From Aquaspirillum sp. LM1 (GTDB lineage: Bacteria > Pseudomonadota > Gammaproteobacteria > Burkholderiales > Aquaspirillaceae): 64,000 nt of DNA. Position numbers and translations under genes: made by a program. Positions within the stretch are counted from its first letter, which is position 1; the number at the start of each line of letters is the position of its first letter. Under the pieces are notes generated by a model. That model saw only the letters and a list, made by a program, of their open reading frames with translations, ran no database searches and had not been told where the DNA came from. Positions 1 through 7,736 of this stretch are shown here, piece by piece. The stretch is from the NCBI RefSeq assembly GCF_002002905.1, contig NZ_CP019509.1:434001-498000 (forward strand), given 5' to 3'.

Positions 1-104
1 TGGGCGAACGGGTTGGGAAAGCGCTCCAGCAAGCTGGCGTCGGGTTGATCGTAGCGGTAGACCGTGCCGCTACCCAGATGGTGCAATTGTTCGTGCAGAT
101 TCAT
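1..104 (-). CDS. queF: NADPH-dependent 7-cyano-7-deazaguanine reductase QueF, N-terminal part (cut by window edge)
   Basis: Only the first 34 codons are inside the window. The translation starts MNLHEQLHHLG and contains LLERFPNPF, the start of the QueF family signature (a Leu-Glu-x-Phe-Pro-Asn stretch). QueF reduces preQ0 to preQ1, the last step before the base is inserted into tRNA. It is the fourth gene of a minus-strand queC-queD-queE-queF run, 23 bases after queE, with AGGAA before its ATG. The catalytic Cys and Asp lie outside the window. The call rests on a short fragment plus strong context. Confidence 0.8.
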   Translation of the reverse strand, partial: MNLHEQLHHLGSGTVYRYDQPDASLLERFPNPFA

Positions 105-127
105 GATGATTTCCTGATTGGGGCGGC

Positions 128-757
128 CTAGCGGATGTTCAGCCATTTATGGGTTTGTACTGACAGCTTCCAGCGTGGATGCTGCAGGCAGTAATCCAGC
201 GCCGCCTGCTGGTGTTCCGGATGGGCCGGATCGTCGAGCGCTTGCAGGTAAAAGTGACGAAAATCCAGATGGGCCAGTTGTTCCGGCTGACAGTCGGCTT
301 GGGGATACACCAGCTTGAGCTCATGACCCCAGGTTTGCGCCAGCCGGGCAGTGCCCTTGGGGCTGACGCAAATCCAGTCAAGCGCCCGTGGGGCAGGCAG
401 GGTGCCATTGGTTTCCACCGCCACTTCAAAGCCCTGTGCGTGCAGCGCATCGACCAGCGGGCTATCCAGTTGCAGCAGCGGCTCGCCGCCAGTGCACACC
501 ACATAGCGCTGGCCGCCACAGTTGGCGGGCCACAGTGCGGCAATCCGTTCGGCCAGCGCCTCTGCCTGGGCAAATTTGCCGCCATCCGGACCCGTGCCAA
601 CAAAATCGGTATCGCAAAAGCGGCATTGCGCCTTGGCGCGGTCTGCTTCGCGGCCACTCCATAAATTACAGCCACTGAACCGGCAGAACACCGCCGGGCG
701 GCCAGTGTGATGCCCTTCGCCCTGCAAGGAGTAAAACAGTTCTTTGACCGTATACAT
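128..757 (-). CDS. queE: 7-carboxy-7-deazaguanine synthase QueE
   Basis: A 209-residue radical SAM enzyme that converts 6-carboxytetrahydropterin to 7-carboxy-7-deazaguanine, the third step towards preQ0. It opens with YSLQGEG, typical of QueE, and carries the cluster cysteines as C30-x14-C45-x2-C48. This is the widened spacing known for QueE and differs from the classical CX3CX2C. CTGGEPLLQ is the glycine-rich SAM motif. An upstream in-frame ATG would add six residues. I chose the ATG at 757 because GGGGAGGGG lies just before it and because it shares one base with the queD stop (TGATG), indicating translational coupling. Confidence 0.93.
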   Translation of the reverse strand: MYTVKELFYSLQGEGHHTGRPAVFCRFSGCNLWSGREADRAKAQCRFCDTDFVGTGPDGGKFAQAEALAERIAALWPANCGGQRYVVCTGGEPLLQLDSPLVDALHAQGFEVAVETNGTLPAPRALDWICVSPKGTARLAQTWGHELKLVYPQADCQPEQLAHLDFRHFYLQALDDPAHPEHQQAALDYCLQHPRWKLSVQTHKWLNIR

Positions 758-1749
758 CACCCCTCCCCATCGCATTCGTACAGCGCGCCTTCACCGGGGC
801 GCTGGTAGACATCCACCCGGGTGAGCTCAGGGGTGTCTGCCTGCAACTGTTCCGCTGCCCAGCGGGCAATGCCGGCACAGCTGAAATCCGCCAGGCCGGC
901 CACTTGATCAAGCGGATGATGGTCGAGCTGTTGATAAAACGGCTTGAAGCGGGTTTTGACGTCGCCAAAGTCGAGCACCCAGCCCATCACCTGATCCAGT
1001 GTGCCGGCCAGATGCAGGCGCAGGCTGTAACTGTGCCCGGTATAACAGCCCTGGGCGTCAAACGGGGTAGCGGCTTCAAAGCGCTGGGTTTTCCAGATAC
1101 GGTAATCTTGGCCATTGAACTGACTGCCGGCGGTGGCGGTTTCCCGCACAATGACATGATCCAGCGCCAGCTGATTGGCCAATTGCTGCCACAGCCAGTG
1201 GCTGAGTACTTCGCTGGTGGGGTTGGCCAGACCGGGGATGTCGTTGAGCAGGCGCTGATGCAACTGCGGATGCAGCCCCTGCCAGGCCTGTTCCAGTTCG
1301 GCATGCGTGTTGCGGGCACATAGCGTGACGCCAAAACCATGGCCGTGCAGGCGTCCGCACTGGTGGCCGGCAGGCACATTAGGCAACCGGTGAGCCGCTT
1401 CAAAACTGACCTGCAGCCAGTGCAGCAGCGGGCCGCCGTGGGGGGAGCACAGCACGCCACGGTCCGGTGCGCTGCGCAGCCACAGGCCGGCATGGCCAGG
1501 CAATGCATCCGCCAGCTGGGTCAGCAGGGTAGCATCGTCGGGCACGGCCAGCGCCTGGTTCAGGTCGGCGTAATCCAGCGGGGCGACCGCCTGACGGACG
1601 TGCTCCGGGCTGAGCGTGCCAAGGTTTTCTGCCCAGCGGGCATTGAGTAAAAAACTGTGGCCGTGCAGGCATCGGCGCATATCGCTGGCGGTGCGGATGC
1701 GGCGTGCCGCTTCAAAACCCGCACTGGCCGTGTACATCAGGCCAGGCAT
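757..1749 (-). CDS. queD: 6-carboxytetrahydropterin synthase QueD, triple T-fold fusion
   Basis: QueD turns 7,8-dihydroneopterin triphosphate into 6-carboxytetrahydropterin in queuosine synthesis. The protein has 330 residues, while single-domain QueD is about 120. Three related modules can be read. Module 1 (about 5-100) keeps CLHGHSF and LDYADLN but has Arg where the first zinc His belongs. Module 2 (about 108-205) has the full zinc set FEAAH...C..LHGH and a late RET glutamate motif. Module 3 (about 210-330) lost two zinc histidines (FEAAT, CYTGH) but keeps DFGDVK, LDHHPLD and a C-terminal PGEGALYE. GGAAAGG precedes the ATG at 1749. An alternative ATG at 1737 would give a one-base overlap with the queC stop. 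Confidence 0.85.
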   Translation of the reverse strand: MPGLMYTASAGFEAARRIRTASDMRRCLHGHSFLLNARWAENLGTLSPEHVRQAVAPLDYADLNQALAVPDDATLLTQLADALPGHAGLWLRSAPDRGVLCSPHGGPLLHWLQVSFEAAHRLPNVPAGHQCGRLHGHGFGVTLCARNTHAELEQAWQGLHPQLHQRLLNDIPGLANPTSEVLSHWLWQQLANQLALDHVIVRETATAGSQFNGQDYRIWKTQRFEAATPFDAQGCYTGHSYSLRLHLAGTLDQVMGWVLDFGDVKTRFKPFYQQLDHHPLDQVAGLADFSCAGIARWAAEQLQADTPELTRVDVYQRPGEGALYECDGEG

Positions 1750-2438
1750 GGTTCGGCCTTTCCGGCATGACGCAGTACCAGTGGGTCAGCCACCCCGGCC
1801 TCGGCAAAGCCTTTGGCGCGCAACTGGCAGGCGGCGCATTCCCCGCACGGCGGCACGCTGCCGTGGTAGCAGGTGTGGCTGTGCGCCAGCGCGGGTAGCG
1901 CGCCAAGCTGCATGGCCAGGCGCACGGTGTCGGCTTTTGACAGGTGCATCAATGGGGTGTGCAGCTGAATCGGCCGGTCCATGCCCAGGCACAATGCCCG
2001 CTCCAGCGCCTGCAGGGTGTTGTCGCGGCAGTCCGGGTAGCCGGAATAGTCGGTTTGCGCCACGCCGACCACCAGATGGTCGAGGCGCTGTTGCCAGGCC
2101 AGCGCAGCGGCAAAGGTGAGGAAAATCAGGTTGCGCCCTGGTACAAAGGTGTTGGGCAGCTGGCTGTCGCCCTCGGTGCGCATGCCGGCTTCCGGGGTGA
2201 TGCTGGCATCGGTCAGCGCATTGCCGCCCAAGGCGGCAAAAGTATTGATGGGCAACAGGTGATGGCGCACGCCAGCCTGGCTGGCAATATGGCGGGCGGC
2301 GCTTAGCTCGACGCGGTGGCGCTGGCCATAATCGAATGTGACCGCTTCAACGTGGTCAAACTGGCGCAAGGCCCAGTGCAGGCAGGTGGTCGAGTCTTGT
2401 CCGCCAGACAGCACGACAAGCGCCCGCCCACCAGACAT
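1737..2438 (-). CDS. queC: 7-cyano-7-deazaguanine synthase QueC
   Basis: ATP-dependent enzyme that makes preQ0 from 7-carboxy-7-deazaguanine and ammonia. The PP-loop SGGQDS is at residues 11-16. The zinc site near the C-terminus is C190, C198, C201 and C204 (CYHGSVPPCGECAAC), as in the family. It is the first gene of the que operon and overlaps queD. The start is uncertain: the ATG at 2438 gives the usual short N-terminus (MSGGRALVVLSGG) but lacks a Shine-Dalgarno sequence. An in-frame ATG at 2453 has GGGA upstream and would add five residues. Confidence 0.92.
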   Translation of the reverse strand: MSGGRALVVLSGGQDSTTCLHWALRQFDHVEAVTFDYGQRHRVELSAARHIASQAGVRHHLLPINTFAALGGNALTDASITPEAGMRTEGDSQLPNTFVPGRNLIFLTFAAALAWQQRLDHLVVGVAQTDYSGYPDCRDNTLQALERALCLGMDRPIQLHTPLMHLSKADTVRLAMQLGALPALAHSHTCYHGSVPPCGECAACQLRAKGFAEAGVADPLVLRHAGKAEPCLA

Positions 2439-2484
2439 GGTGGCAGGTAACATAACAAGCATCCCGAAAAACAGTCGGAGTCCA

Positions 2485-2504
2485 CTTTCTGCATGGGCAG
2501 AAAG
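2485..2504 (-). other. Hairpin in the queC leader
   Basis: A perfect 8-bp inverted repeat (CTTTCTGC and GCAGAAAG, 4-base loop) lies about 47 bases upstream of the chosen queC start. No preQ1 riboswitch consensus was recognised around it. It may be a structured leader element or chance. Confidence 0.3.
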
Positions 2505-2556
2505 CACAATAGCGCACACAGGCTCGGTCTCGCCTGGCGCGCATCAATCAAACGTG

Positions 2557-2579
2557 CCGTAGTATACGTGAATCTACGG
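2557..2579 (-). terminator. Candidate terminator after the buf operon
   Basis: CCGTAG and CTACGG arms with an 11-base spacer lie just downstream of the doxX stop and before queC, both on the minus strand. There is no clear T-run, so Rho-independent termination is uncertain. The middle also contains TATACT, so a queC promoter is an alternative reading. Confidence 0.25.
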
Positions 2580-2592
2580 TATCAGGTAGGGG

Positions 2593-3048
2593 CTACTGGC
2601 GCAGCCGGCTGACCAGCAGACGATCGATCGACCAGCCTCCCGCGCCATACACAATCAGCATGGCCAGCAGCATGCCCCAGTACAGGTGAAATGCCTGGGC
2701 GATTTCCGGCATGCCGGGGTAGGCAATCACCGCCACGCCATTCAGCACAAACAGCCCGGTGGCGGCCAGCCGGGAAGCCAGACCCAGTGTGAGCAGCATC
2801 GGCAGCAGCAGTTCGCTGCTGGTGGCCAGCAAGGCGGCAACGCTGGGAGAAAGCAGCGGCACCTGGTATTCGTCAGTAAACAGCGCCAGGGTCACGTCCC
2901 AGTCAGCCAGCTTGGTCAGGCCCGCCTTGAAAAACACATCGGCCAGAAACAGGCGGACGCCCAGGGTGATGGGGGCCCGCAGGGCATTGGCGGCCTGGGC
3001 AAACGGGTGCAGGCGGTGCAGCAGGGCACGCAGCCATAATGTCATCAT
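2593..3048 (-). CDS. DoxX-family membrane protein of a bufferin-type operon
   Basis: A 151-residue integral membrane protein with about four hydrophobic segments. The family signature LFLADVFFKAGLTKLADWD and the C-terminal YGAGGWSIDR stretch fit DoxX. In bufferin operons a DoxX gene (BufD) follows the peptide-modifying enzymes, probably for electron transfer or quinone interaction at the membrane; that role is inference. The ATG at 3048 overlaps the stop of the upstream bufC-like gene (ATGA), so it is translationally coupled. A longer reading frame upstream is out of keeping with the family. Confidence 0.85.
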   Translation of the reverse strand: MMTLWLRALLHRLHPFAQAANALRAPITLGVRLFLADVFFKAGLTKLADWDVTLALFTDEYQVPLLSPSVAALLATSSELLLPMLLTLGLASRLAATGLFVLNGVAVIAYPGMPEIAQAFHLYWGMLLAMLIVYGAGGWSIDRLLVSRLRQ

Positions 3049-3803
3049 GATGCGGTCCATTCGGTAAAAGCGCCGGTTTGCGCCAGCGTGGCCAGTGCGT
3101 CGGCCAGCGCCAGCGCCGGCGCTTGGTTCAGGGCGGTTTCTGCCGCCTGGCCCAGCGTCTGGCCTTGCCACAAGGCGTGCAATAGCGTGGCTTCGCCAGT
3201 AGACAGCGGATGTGACACAGGCAGCCACTGTGGCCGCCCCACCAGCAGCGCGCCGCCACCGGCAGTGAGATCGACCGACTGTTCTGGATCGGCGTCGGGC
3301 TGGTGCAGCGCTTCAATCGCGGCCAGCGGCCAGCGGGAATGCAGACAACTGGCTGCCGGGTGGCGGGCCAGGCGCACATCGGCCCAGGCGTCGGCGGGCA
3401 GCGCTGCCAGTTGCGCGGGTTGCCAGACCGGGGCTGCATCGGCCCAGGCCGCCTGGTGGCGAGCCCAGTCCAGCCGGGCCACGTCGGCCAGATAAGGCAG
3501 CTCGGCTGCCGGGACAAAGCTGGCAATAAAATCGCCCATCTGTGCGCCATCATCGCTCAAATTACCGCTGGCAGCGGGAACTGCGCTGACATACTGGCGG
3601 CACAGCCCACGCATAAATGGCTCCCCCACAATCTGCCCGCACAAGTGAAACGCCGCCAGCAGCGCTTCCACCCGCACCAGCCGGGCATTGCCACGATAAG
3701 CGTCCAACCCCACTGCATTCCAGCCATCCGGCAGCGGATCGGGCGGCAGCGGCGCGGTAATGGCGGTGATTAATTGCTGTTGCCAGCGGGCCAGCACGCT
3801 CAT
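3045..3803 (-). CDS. bufC: BufC/MbnC-like partner protein (DUF2063)
   Basis: A 252-residue protein of the DUF2063 family, often annotated as a putative DNA-binding domain. The N-terminal part has the family pattern (LDAYRGNARLVRVEALLAAF, then a conserved FIASF). In related systems (MbnBC for methanobactin, BufBC for bufferins) this partner positions the precursor peptide for the DUF692 iron enzyme. It overlaps bufB by four bases at its start and doxX at its end (both ATGA). This tight coupling supports one complex. Confidence 0.82.
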   Translation of the reverse strand: MSVLARWQQQLITAITAPLPPDPLPDGWNAVGLDAYRGNARLVRVEALLAAFHLCGQIVGEPFMRGLCRQYVSAVPAASGNLSDDGAQMGDFIASFVPAAELPYLADVARLDWARHQAAWADAAPVWQPAQLAALPADAWADVRLARHPAASCLHSRWPLAAIEALHQPDADPEQSVDLTAGGGALLVGRPQWLPVSHPLSTGEATLLHALWQGQTLGQAAETALNQAPALALADALATLAQTGAFTEWTAS

Positions 3804-4663
3804 ACCGCCTCCGCTTCAACCTGCGCGGGTCGCTGCACAGCGGCCCGGCATGCATCCAGCGCTGCCTGCGCCCGCGCCGCTTCGCCTAGCAGCACCGGCA
3901 ATGGCGGAATATCCAGATCCCACTCAATCAACGTCGGGCATGGGCCAAATCGGGTCAGCGCAGCCTGATACAGCGCCCAGACATCTTCGCATACCGGGCG
4001 GCTGTGCGAATCAATCACCATGCCGTCACGCCAGATAAAGCCGGCCAGATGAATCTCCCCGACCACCTCCACCGGCAAGGCCTGCATGGCGGCCAGTGCA
4101 TCGCGGCCCAGATTGCACTGGTTGACGTACAGATTGTTCACGTCCAGCAACACCCCGCAGCCGGTGCGTGCCGCCAGTTCGGCCAGAAATTCGCCTTCGC
4201 CCAGGCAATCGTCCGGGCTGGCCAGGCAGGCGGACACGTTTTCCACCAGCAACTGGCAGCCCAGGGTGTGCTGCACCTGATCCACCCGCTGCGCCACATG
4301 CGCCAGGGTTTCCGGGGTATACGGCAGTGGCAGCAAGTCATTGACCACCTTGCCCTGCGCGCGGTTGAACGACAGATGCTCGGACACTGCCGCCGGCTTG
4401 ACTGCGCGCACCAGCCGGGTCAGCTCGGCCAGATGGCGCGCATCCAGCGGGTCGAGTGCGCCCAGCCCCATGCCTACGCCATGCAGGCTGAGCGGATAGC
4501 GTTCGGCCAGCTGTTGCACCAGCAAGCTGGCCGGGCCGCCACCAAAGACATTTTCGCTATGCAGTTCGATCCAGCGGATATCGGGATGGCCATCCAGTGC
4601 GGCGCGGACATGTGGCGCGCGCAAACCAATGCCCGCACTTGGCGGCAGGGAGGCGTGGTTCAT
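3800..4663 (-). CDS. bufB: BufB/MbnB-like multinuclear iron oxidase (DUF692)
   Basis: A 287-residue DUF692 TIM-barrel protein. Likely metal ligands of the family are visible in order: LHSENVF, SLHGVGMG, SEHLSF, LLVENVS, LLDVNNLYVN, GEIHLAGF, DSHSRPV and IEWDLDIP. Known relatives use a mixed-valent iron centre to convert peptide cysteines into oxazolone/thioamide (MbnB) or thiooxazole (BufB) groups. The substrate here is most likely the Cys-rich BufA1 encoded upstream. I chose the ATG at 4663 (MNHASLPPSAGIGLR) because homologues start their conserved core right after it. The longer frame would add an unconserved tail. Confidence 0.88.
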   Translation of the reverse strand: MNHASLPPSAGIGLRAPHVRAALDGHPDIRWIELHSENVFGGGPASLLVQQLAERYPLSLHGVGMGLGALDPLDARHLAELTRLVRAVKPAAVSEHLSFNRAQGKVVNDLLPLPYTPETLAHVAQRVDQVQHTLGCQLLVENVSACLASPDDCLGEGEFLAELAARTGCGVLLDVNNLYVNQCNLGRDALAAMQALPVEVVGEIHLAGFIWRDGMVIDSHSRPVCEDVWALYQAALTRFGPCPTLIEWDLDIPPLPVLLGEAARAQAALDACRAAVQRPAQVEAEAV

Positions 4664-4752
4664 GGAGAAGTCTCGTCTTGGCAAAGGGGAAATGCGCCTG
4701 GGCTTGAGCGCTGCACCCGGATCAATACTGGATGCACCGCTCAAGCGCCGGC

Positions 4753-4784
4753 GCTGCTGGCCAGTGGGGGGCCTGGCCAGCAGC
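4753..4784 (-). other. Intercistronic 12-bp hairpin between bufA1 and bufB
   Basis: A perfect inverted repeat (GCTGCTGGCCAG and CTGGCCAGCAGC) with an 8-base loop lies in the 158-base gap between the peptide gene and bufB. There is no T-run behind it. Such hairpins can protect the upstream transcript end or partly attenuate downstream genes, which would let the peptide be made in excess over its modifying enzymes. The function is inferred. Confidence 0.55.
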
Positions 4785-4821
4785 TTGGGGGCGCGGGCAC
4801 GAAGCTGCCCGCGCGGCAGAA

Positions 4822-5082
4822 TTACTTGCCGGCTGTCAGCGCGCCACCCATTTTTTCACACGTGCCCTTGGCCACGTATTTCCAGTCGCCGGGGTCTTTA
4901 TCCTTGGTGGACTGACCGGCACAGCTGTGGGTGCCCATGGCGTTGGCGCAGTCGTTTTTGCCTGCGGTGGCAACGCCGTAGCATTTTTCCTTGTCGGCGG
5001 CCATGGCCGGGGCGGCAGCCAGAGTGCCAGCGGCCACCAGGCCAGCCAGGGCGGAAGCGATCAGAGCGCGGGATGCTTGCAT
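4822..5082 (-). CDS. bufA1: Bufferin-type copper-binding precursor peptide BufA1 (DUF2282)
   Basis: An 86-residue exported small protein. Residues 1-28 form a signal peptide ending AMA, followed by ADKEKC. Four cysteines stand at C34, C45, C54 and C75, in the DUF2282 pattern KCYGVA-x3-KNDC, HSCAG and KGTCEKMGG. Proteins of this type were shown elsewhere to be ribosomal peptides whose inner cysteines become thiooxazoles and bind copper. AAGGAG is well placed before the ATG. It is the first gene of a four-gene operon with bufB, bufC and doxX. Confidence 0.88.
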   Translation of the reverse strand: MQASRALIASALAGLVAAGTLAAAPAMAADKEKCYGVATAGKNDCANAMGTHSCAGQSTKDKDPGDWKYVAKGTCEKMGGALTAGK

Positions 5083-5102
5083 GGGAAAACTCCTTACAGG
5101 AT

Positions 5103-5133
5103 AAAAAAATGGGTCAGTGGACGGCGTCCACTG
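5103..5133 (-). terminator. Hairpin plus U-tract in the bufA1 leader (possible attenuator)
   Basis: Read on the minus strand, CAGTGGAC and GTCCACTG form an 8-bp stem with a 3-base loop. Five bases later come seven Ts, and then the bufA1 Shine-Dalgarno sequence. No minus-strand gene ends here, so this is not the terminator of an upstream gene. It could act as an attenuator for the buf operon. The 5-base gap between stem and T-run makes it a weak terminator. Confidence 0.4.
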
Positions 5134-5395
5134 CGTTGGGCGGGCAGCGATTGCCGTTTCCTGCCCCTTGGTCGTCGGGGGCTGGCGCTTCCTTACGGCG
5201 TGAGGCCAATTTTTTTTGCACGCCTGACCACCCCGTCAGGCAACACATGGCGCAGGGGATTATTTCATGCGTTGCGCCAATCGGGAAATGTTATTTGCAT
5301 GATGGGCATCAGGCTGAATGCTGCCACTTCAGCCACGGTTAATCTGCAGCGTAGACAATCCTGGCGCTCAGTCAATCTTCATTGAGGTTCACAAG

Positions 5396-6661
5396 ATGCT
5401 GCCCTCTCACCGCCAAGTGGCATTCCGGATTGCTTTGGTCAGCCTGCTGCTGGCTATGCTGGCCAGCCCGCTGGCCTGGCTGGTGGCGCAGGAACAGGCC
5501 GAAGAAGGCATTGTGGCACTGGCCATGGAGGATTCCCGGCGTCTGGTGCAGCACTTTGCCACTCAGGCCCAACCTGCGCTATCCGCCGGCCAGCAGGCCG
5601 AACAGGCAGCGCGCACTCTGGCTGGTGGCCTGTTCGATATCGCCGAACTGTATGACCGCCAGGGCATTCGGCTGGCCGAGGCGATGACCGCTGACGGTGC
5701 CCGAATCGAAGCCCAACTGCCCAAGCACTCGCAACCTGACTATCTTGAGCCGTTTTATCAGCGTTTGCCGCTGGCCAATGGTGACTGGGTGCTGCGGGTG
5801 ATGACGCCGCTGCGCGAGGCGGGCCCGGCAGCCACGCTGACCGGCTATTTTGAAGGGGTGCGCATTGTGCCGGCGTGGCAGCGCCAGCATATTCTGCTCA
5901 GCGCGCTAAGCGCGGCGGCAATGGTCGGGCTGGCTTCCTTGCTGTGCGGCGCGGTGTTGTATCCGGTGGTGGTTCGTTTGTCTACGGACAATGCCGACAA
6001 GGCCCGTCAGGTGCTGGATGCCCATTTGTCGATGATGAAGGCGCTGGGTCGGGCGATTGCCCAGCGCGATTCCGACACGGGCGCACACAATTACCGGGTA
6101 GCCTGGCTGGCCACCCGGATTGCCGAGCGCATGGGTTTGTCCGGCGGCGAGATGCAGGCGCTGATTGCTGGCAGCTTCTTGCACGATATTGGCAAGATAG
6201 GCGTGCCGGACGCGATTCTGCTCAAACCCGGCAAGCTGGACGACGCCGAATTTGCCATCATGCGCAGCCATGTCCAGCAGGGAGAAGACATTGTCAGCGG
6301 TATGGGCTGGCTGCACGGCGCGCATGCCGTGGTGGCCGCGCATCATGAAAAATGGAATGGCAGCGGTTATCCGCGCCAGTTGCGTGGTGAGGCCATTCCG
6401 CTGTCGGCGCGGATTTTTGCCGTGGCCGATGTGTTTGACGCGCTGTGTTCGCAACGGCCATACAAGGCGGCGTTGGGGTTTGATGACGCGATGGCGATTT
6501 TGCTGCGCGACACCGGCAGTCATTTCGACCCGGCGGTGATGGCGGCATTCCAGCCGCAGGCCAGGGGGCTGTTTGACACCCTGGCCTGCGACGGTGGCGG
6601 CGAGGCGCATGCCGAAGCCTTGCTGGAAAGCTGTTTGCGCCGTTATTTTTTTGCCGGGTGA
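5396..6661 (+). CDS. Membrane-bound HD-GYP cyclic-di-GMP phosphodiesterase
   Basis: A 421-residue protein. Transmembrane helices at about 9-31 and 164-193 flank a periplasmic sensor region of about 130 residues with no domain I recognise. The cytoplasmic HD-GYP domain spans about 215-400: H263-D264 in FLHDIGKIG, then H316-H317-E318 and G324-Y325-P326. The intact HD and GYP motifs indicate active hydrolysis of c-di-GMP. I chose the ATG at 5396 because TGAGG precedes it and the membrane helix follows directly. Its last 19 bases overlap the 3' end of the convergent aldolase gene. Confidence 0.88.
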   Translation: MLPSHRQVAFRIALVSLLLAMLASPLAWLVAQEQAEEGIVALAMEDSRRLVQHFATQAQPALSAGQQAEQAARTLAGGLFDIAELYDRQGIRLAEAMTADGARIEAQLPKHSQPDYLEPFYQRLPLANGDWVLRVMTPLREAGPAATLTGYFEGVRIVPAWQRQHILLSALSAAAMVGLASLLCGAVLYPVVVRLSTDNADKARQVLDAHLSMMKALGRAIAQRDSDTGAHNYRVAWLATRIAERMGLSGGEMQALIAGSFLHDIGKIGVPDAILLKPGKLDDAEFAIMRSHVQQGEDIVSGMGWLHGAHAVVAAHHEKWNGSGYPRQLRGEAIPLSARIFAVADVFDALCSQRPYKAALGFDDAMAILLRDTGSHFDPAVMAAFQPQARGLFDTLACDGGGEAHAEALLESCLRRYFFAG

Positions 6662-7713
6662 GCGGCGGCATCGGCGGACCATGCCCGCATCGCGGCCAGC
6701 AGGGCGTCCACCTGCTCGGGGCGGGTGGCAAACGAGGTGACCAGTCGTGCCACCCCGGTGGCCCAGCGGCCATGGTAAAACTGAAAACCTTGCGCCAGCA
6801 GCGCAGTAATCATGGCTTCTGGCAACTGGCAGAACAGCATATTGGCTTCAACTGGGGCGCTCAACTGCACGCCAGGAATGGCGGCCAGGCCGCTGGCCAG
6901 CCGGGTGGCCATGGCATTGGCGTGACGGGCGTGGCGCAGCCAGGCGTCGTCGTGCAGATAGCCATGCAGCTGGGCGGCGCAAAAGCGCATTTTGGACAGC
7001 AAGTGCCCACTGCGCTTGCGCCGGAACGCCAGCGGTTCGGCCAGTGCCGGGTCGAACAGCAAAACCGCCTCGGCAGCCAGCGCGCCGTTTTTGGTGGCCC
7101 CAAACGATAGGGCGCTGACGCCGCGTTTCCAGGTCATGTCTGCCGGGCTGCAGTCGAGCTGTACCAGCGCATTGGCAAACCGGGCCCCGTCCATATGCAG
7201 CCCCACCCCGGCCTGACGGCAGACCGCGCCAATGGCGTCGAGGTGATCCAGCGTATACACGCTGCCGATTTCGGTGCATTGGGTGACGCTGACCGCTGAC
7301 GGCTGCACCGCGTGGACATCGCCTTTTTTCACTTGCAGCGCCACGGCCAGGCTGTCCGGGTCGAGCTTGCCTGCTGCGCCCGCCAGCGGCTGCAGCTTGG
7401 CCCCGCCGCTGAAAAACTCGGGTGCGCCGCACTCATCGTGCTGGATATGGCTGTCGGCGTGACACAGCACACTGCCCCACGGCGGGGTCATGCTGGCCAG
7501 GCTGAGTGCGTTGGCGGCGGTGCCGGTACTGACCAGCAGCATGCGCACCGGGCATTCAAACAGCGCGGCAAAGCGCTGCTCCAGCGCCTGGGTCAGCGGG
7601 TCGTTGCCGTAAGGTGCGGCCAGACCGTGGTTGGCGGCGATCAGCGCATCCAGCACTTCCGGCGCGGCCCCTGCGGTGTTGTCGCTGGCAAAATTGATCG
7701 GGATGGTGGTCAT
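6643..7713 (-). CDS. Low-specificity L-threonine aldolase / beta-eliminating lyase family
   Basis: A 356-residue PLP enzyme of fold type [10 protein letters not shown] carries the Lys that binds PLP, and [12 protein letters not shown] contains the cofactor Asp. The N-terminus [22 protein letters not shown] is characteristic. It cleaves L-threonine or allo-threonine to glycine and acetaldehyde, possibly also serine-type substrates. The ATG at 7713 matches the usual family start. It lies downstream of spoT on the same strand (23-base gap) and runs tail-to-tail into the HD-GYP gene. Confidence 0.88.
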   Translation of the reverse strand: MTTIPINFASDNTAGAAPEVLDALIAANHGLAAPYGNDPLTQALEQRFAALFECPVRMLLVSTGTAANALSLASMTPPWGSVLCHADSHIQHDECGAPEFFSGGAKLQPLAGAAGKLDPDSLAVALQVKKGDVHAVQPSAVSVTQCTEIGSVYTLDHLDAIGAVCRQAGVGLHMDGARFANALVQLDCSPADMTWKRGVSALSFGATKNGALAAEAVLLFDPALAEPLAFRRKRSGHLLSKMRFCAAQLHGYLHDDAWLRHARHANAMATRLASGLAAIPGVQLSAPVEANMLFCQLPEAMITALLAQGFQFYHGRWATGVARLVTSFATRPEQVDALLAAMRAWSADAAAHPAKK

Positions 7714-7736
7714 GGCAGGCCCGAAAAAATGCGCAA

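Noticed and set aside
2439-2592. preQ1 riboswitch before queC
   Set aside because: Context suggests one, but I could not find the preQ1 aptamer consensus; only a simple hairpin is present.
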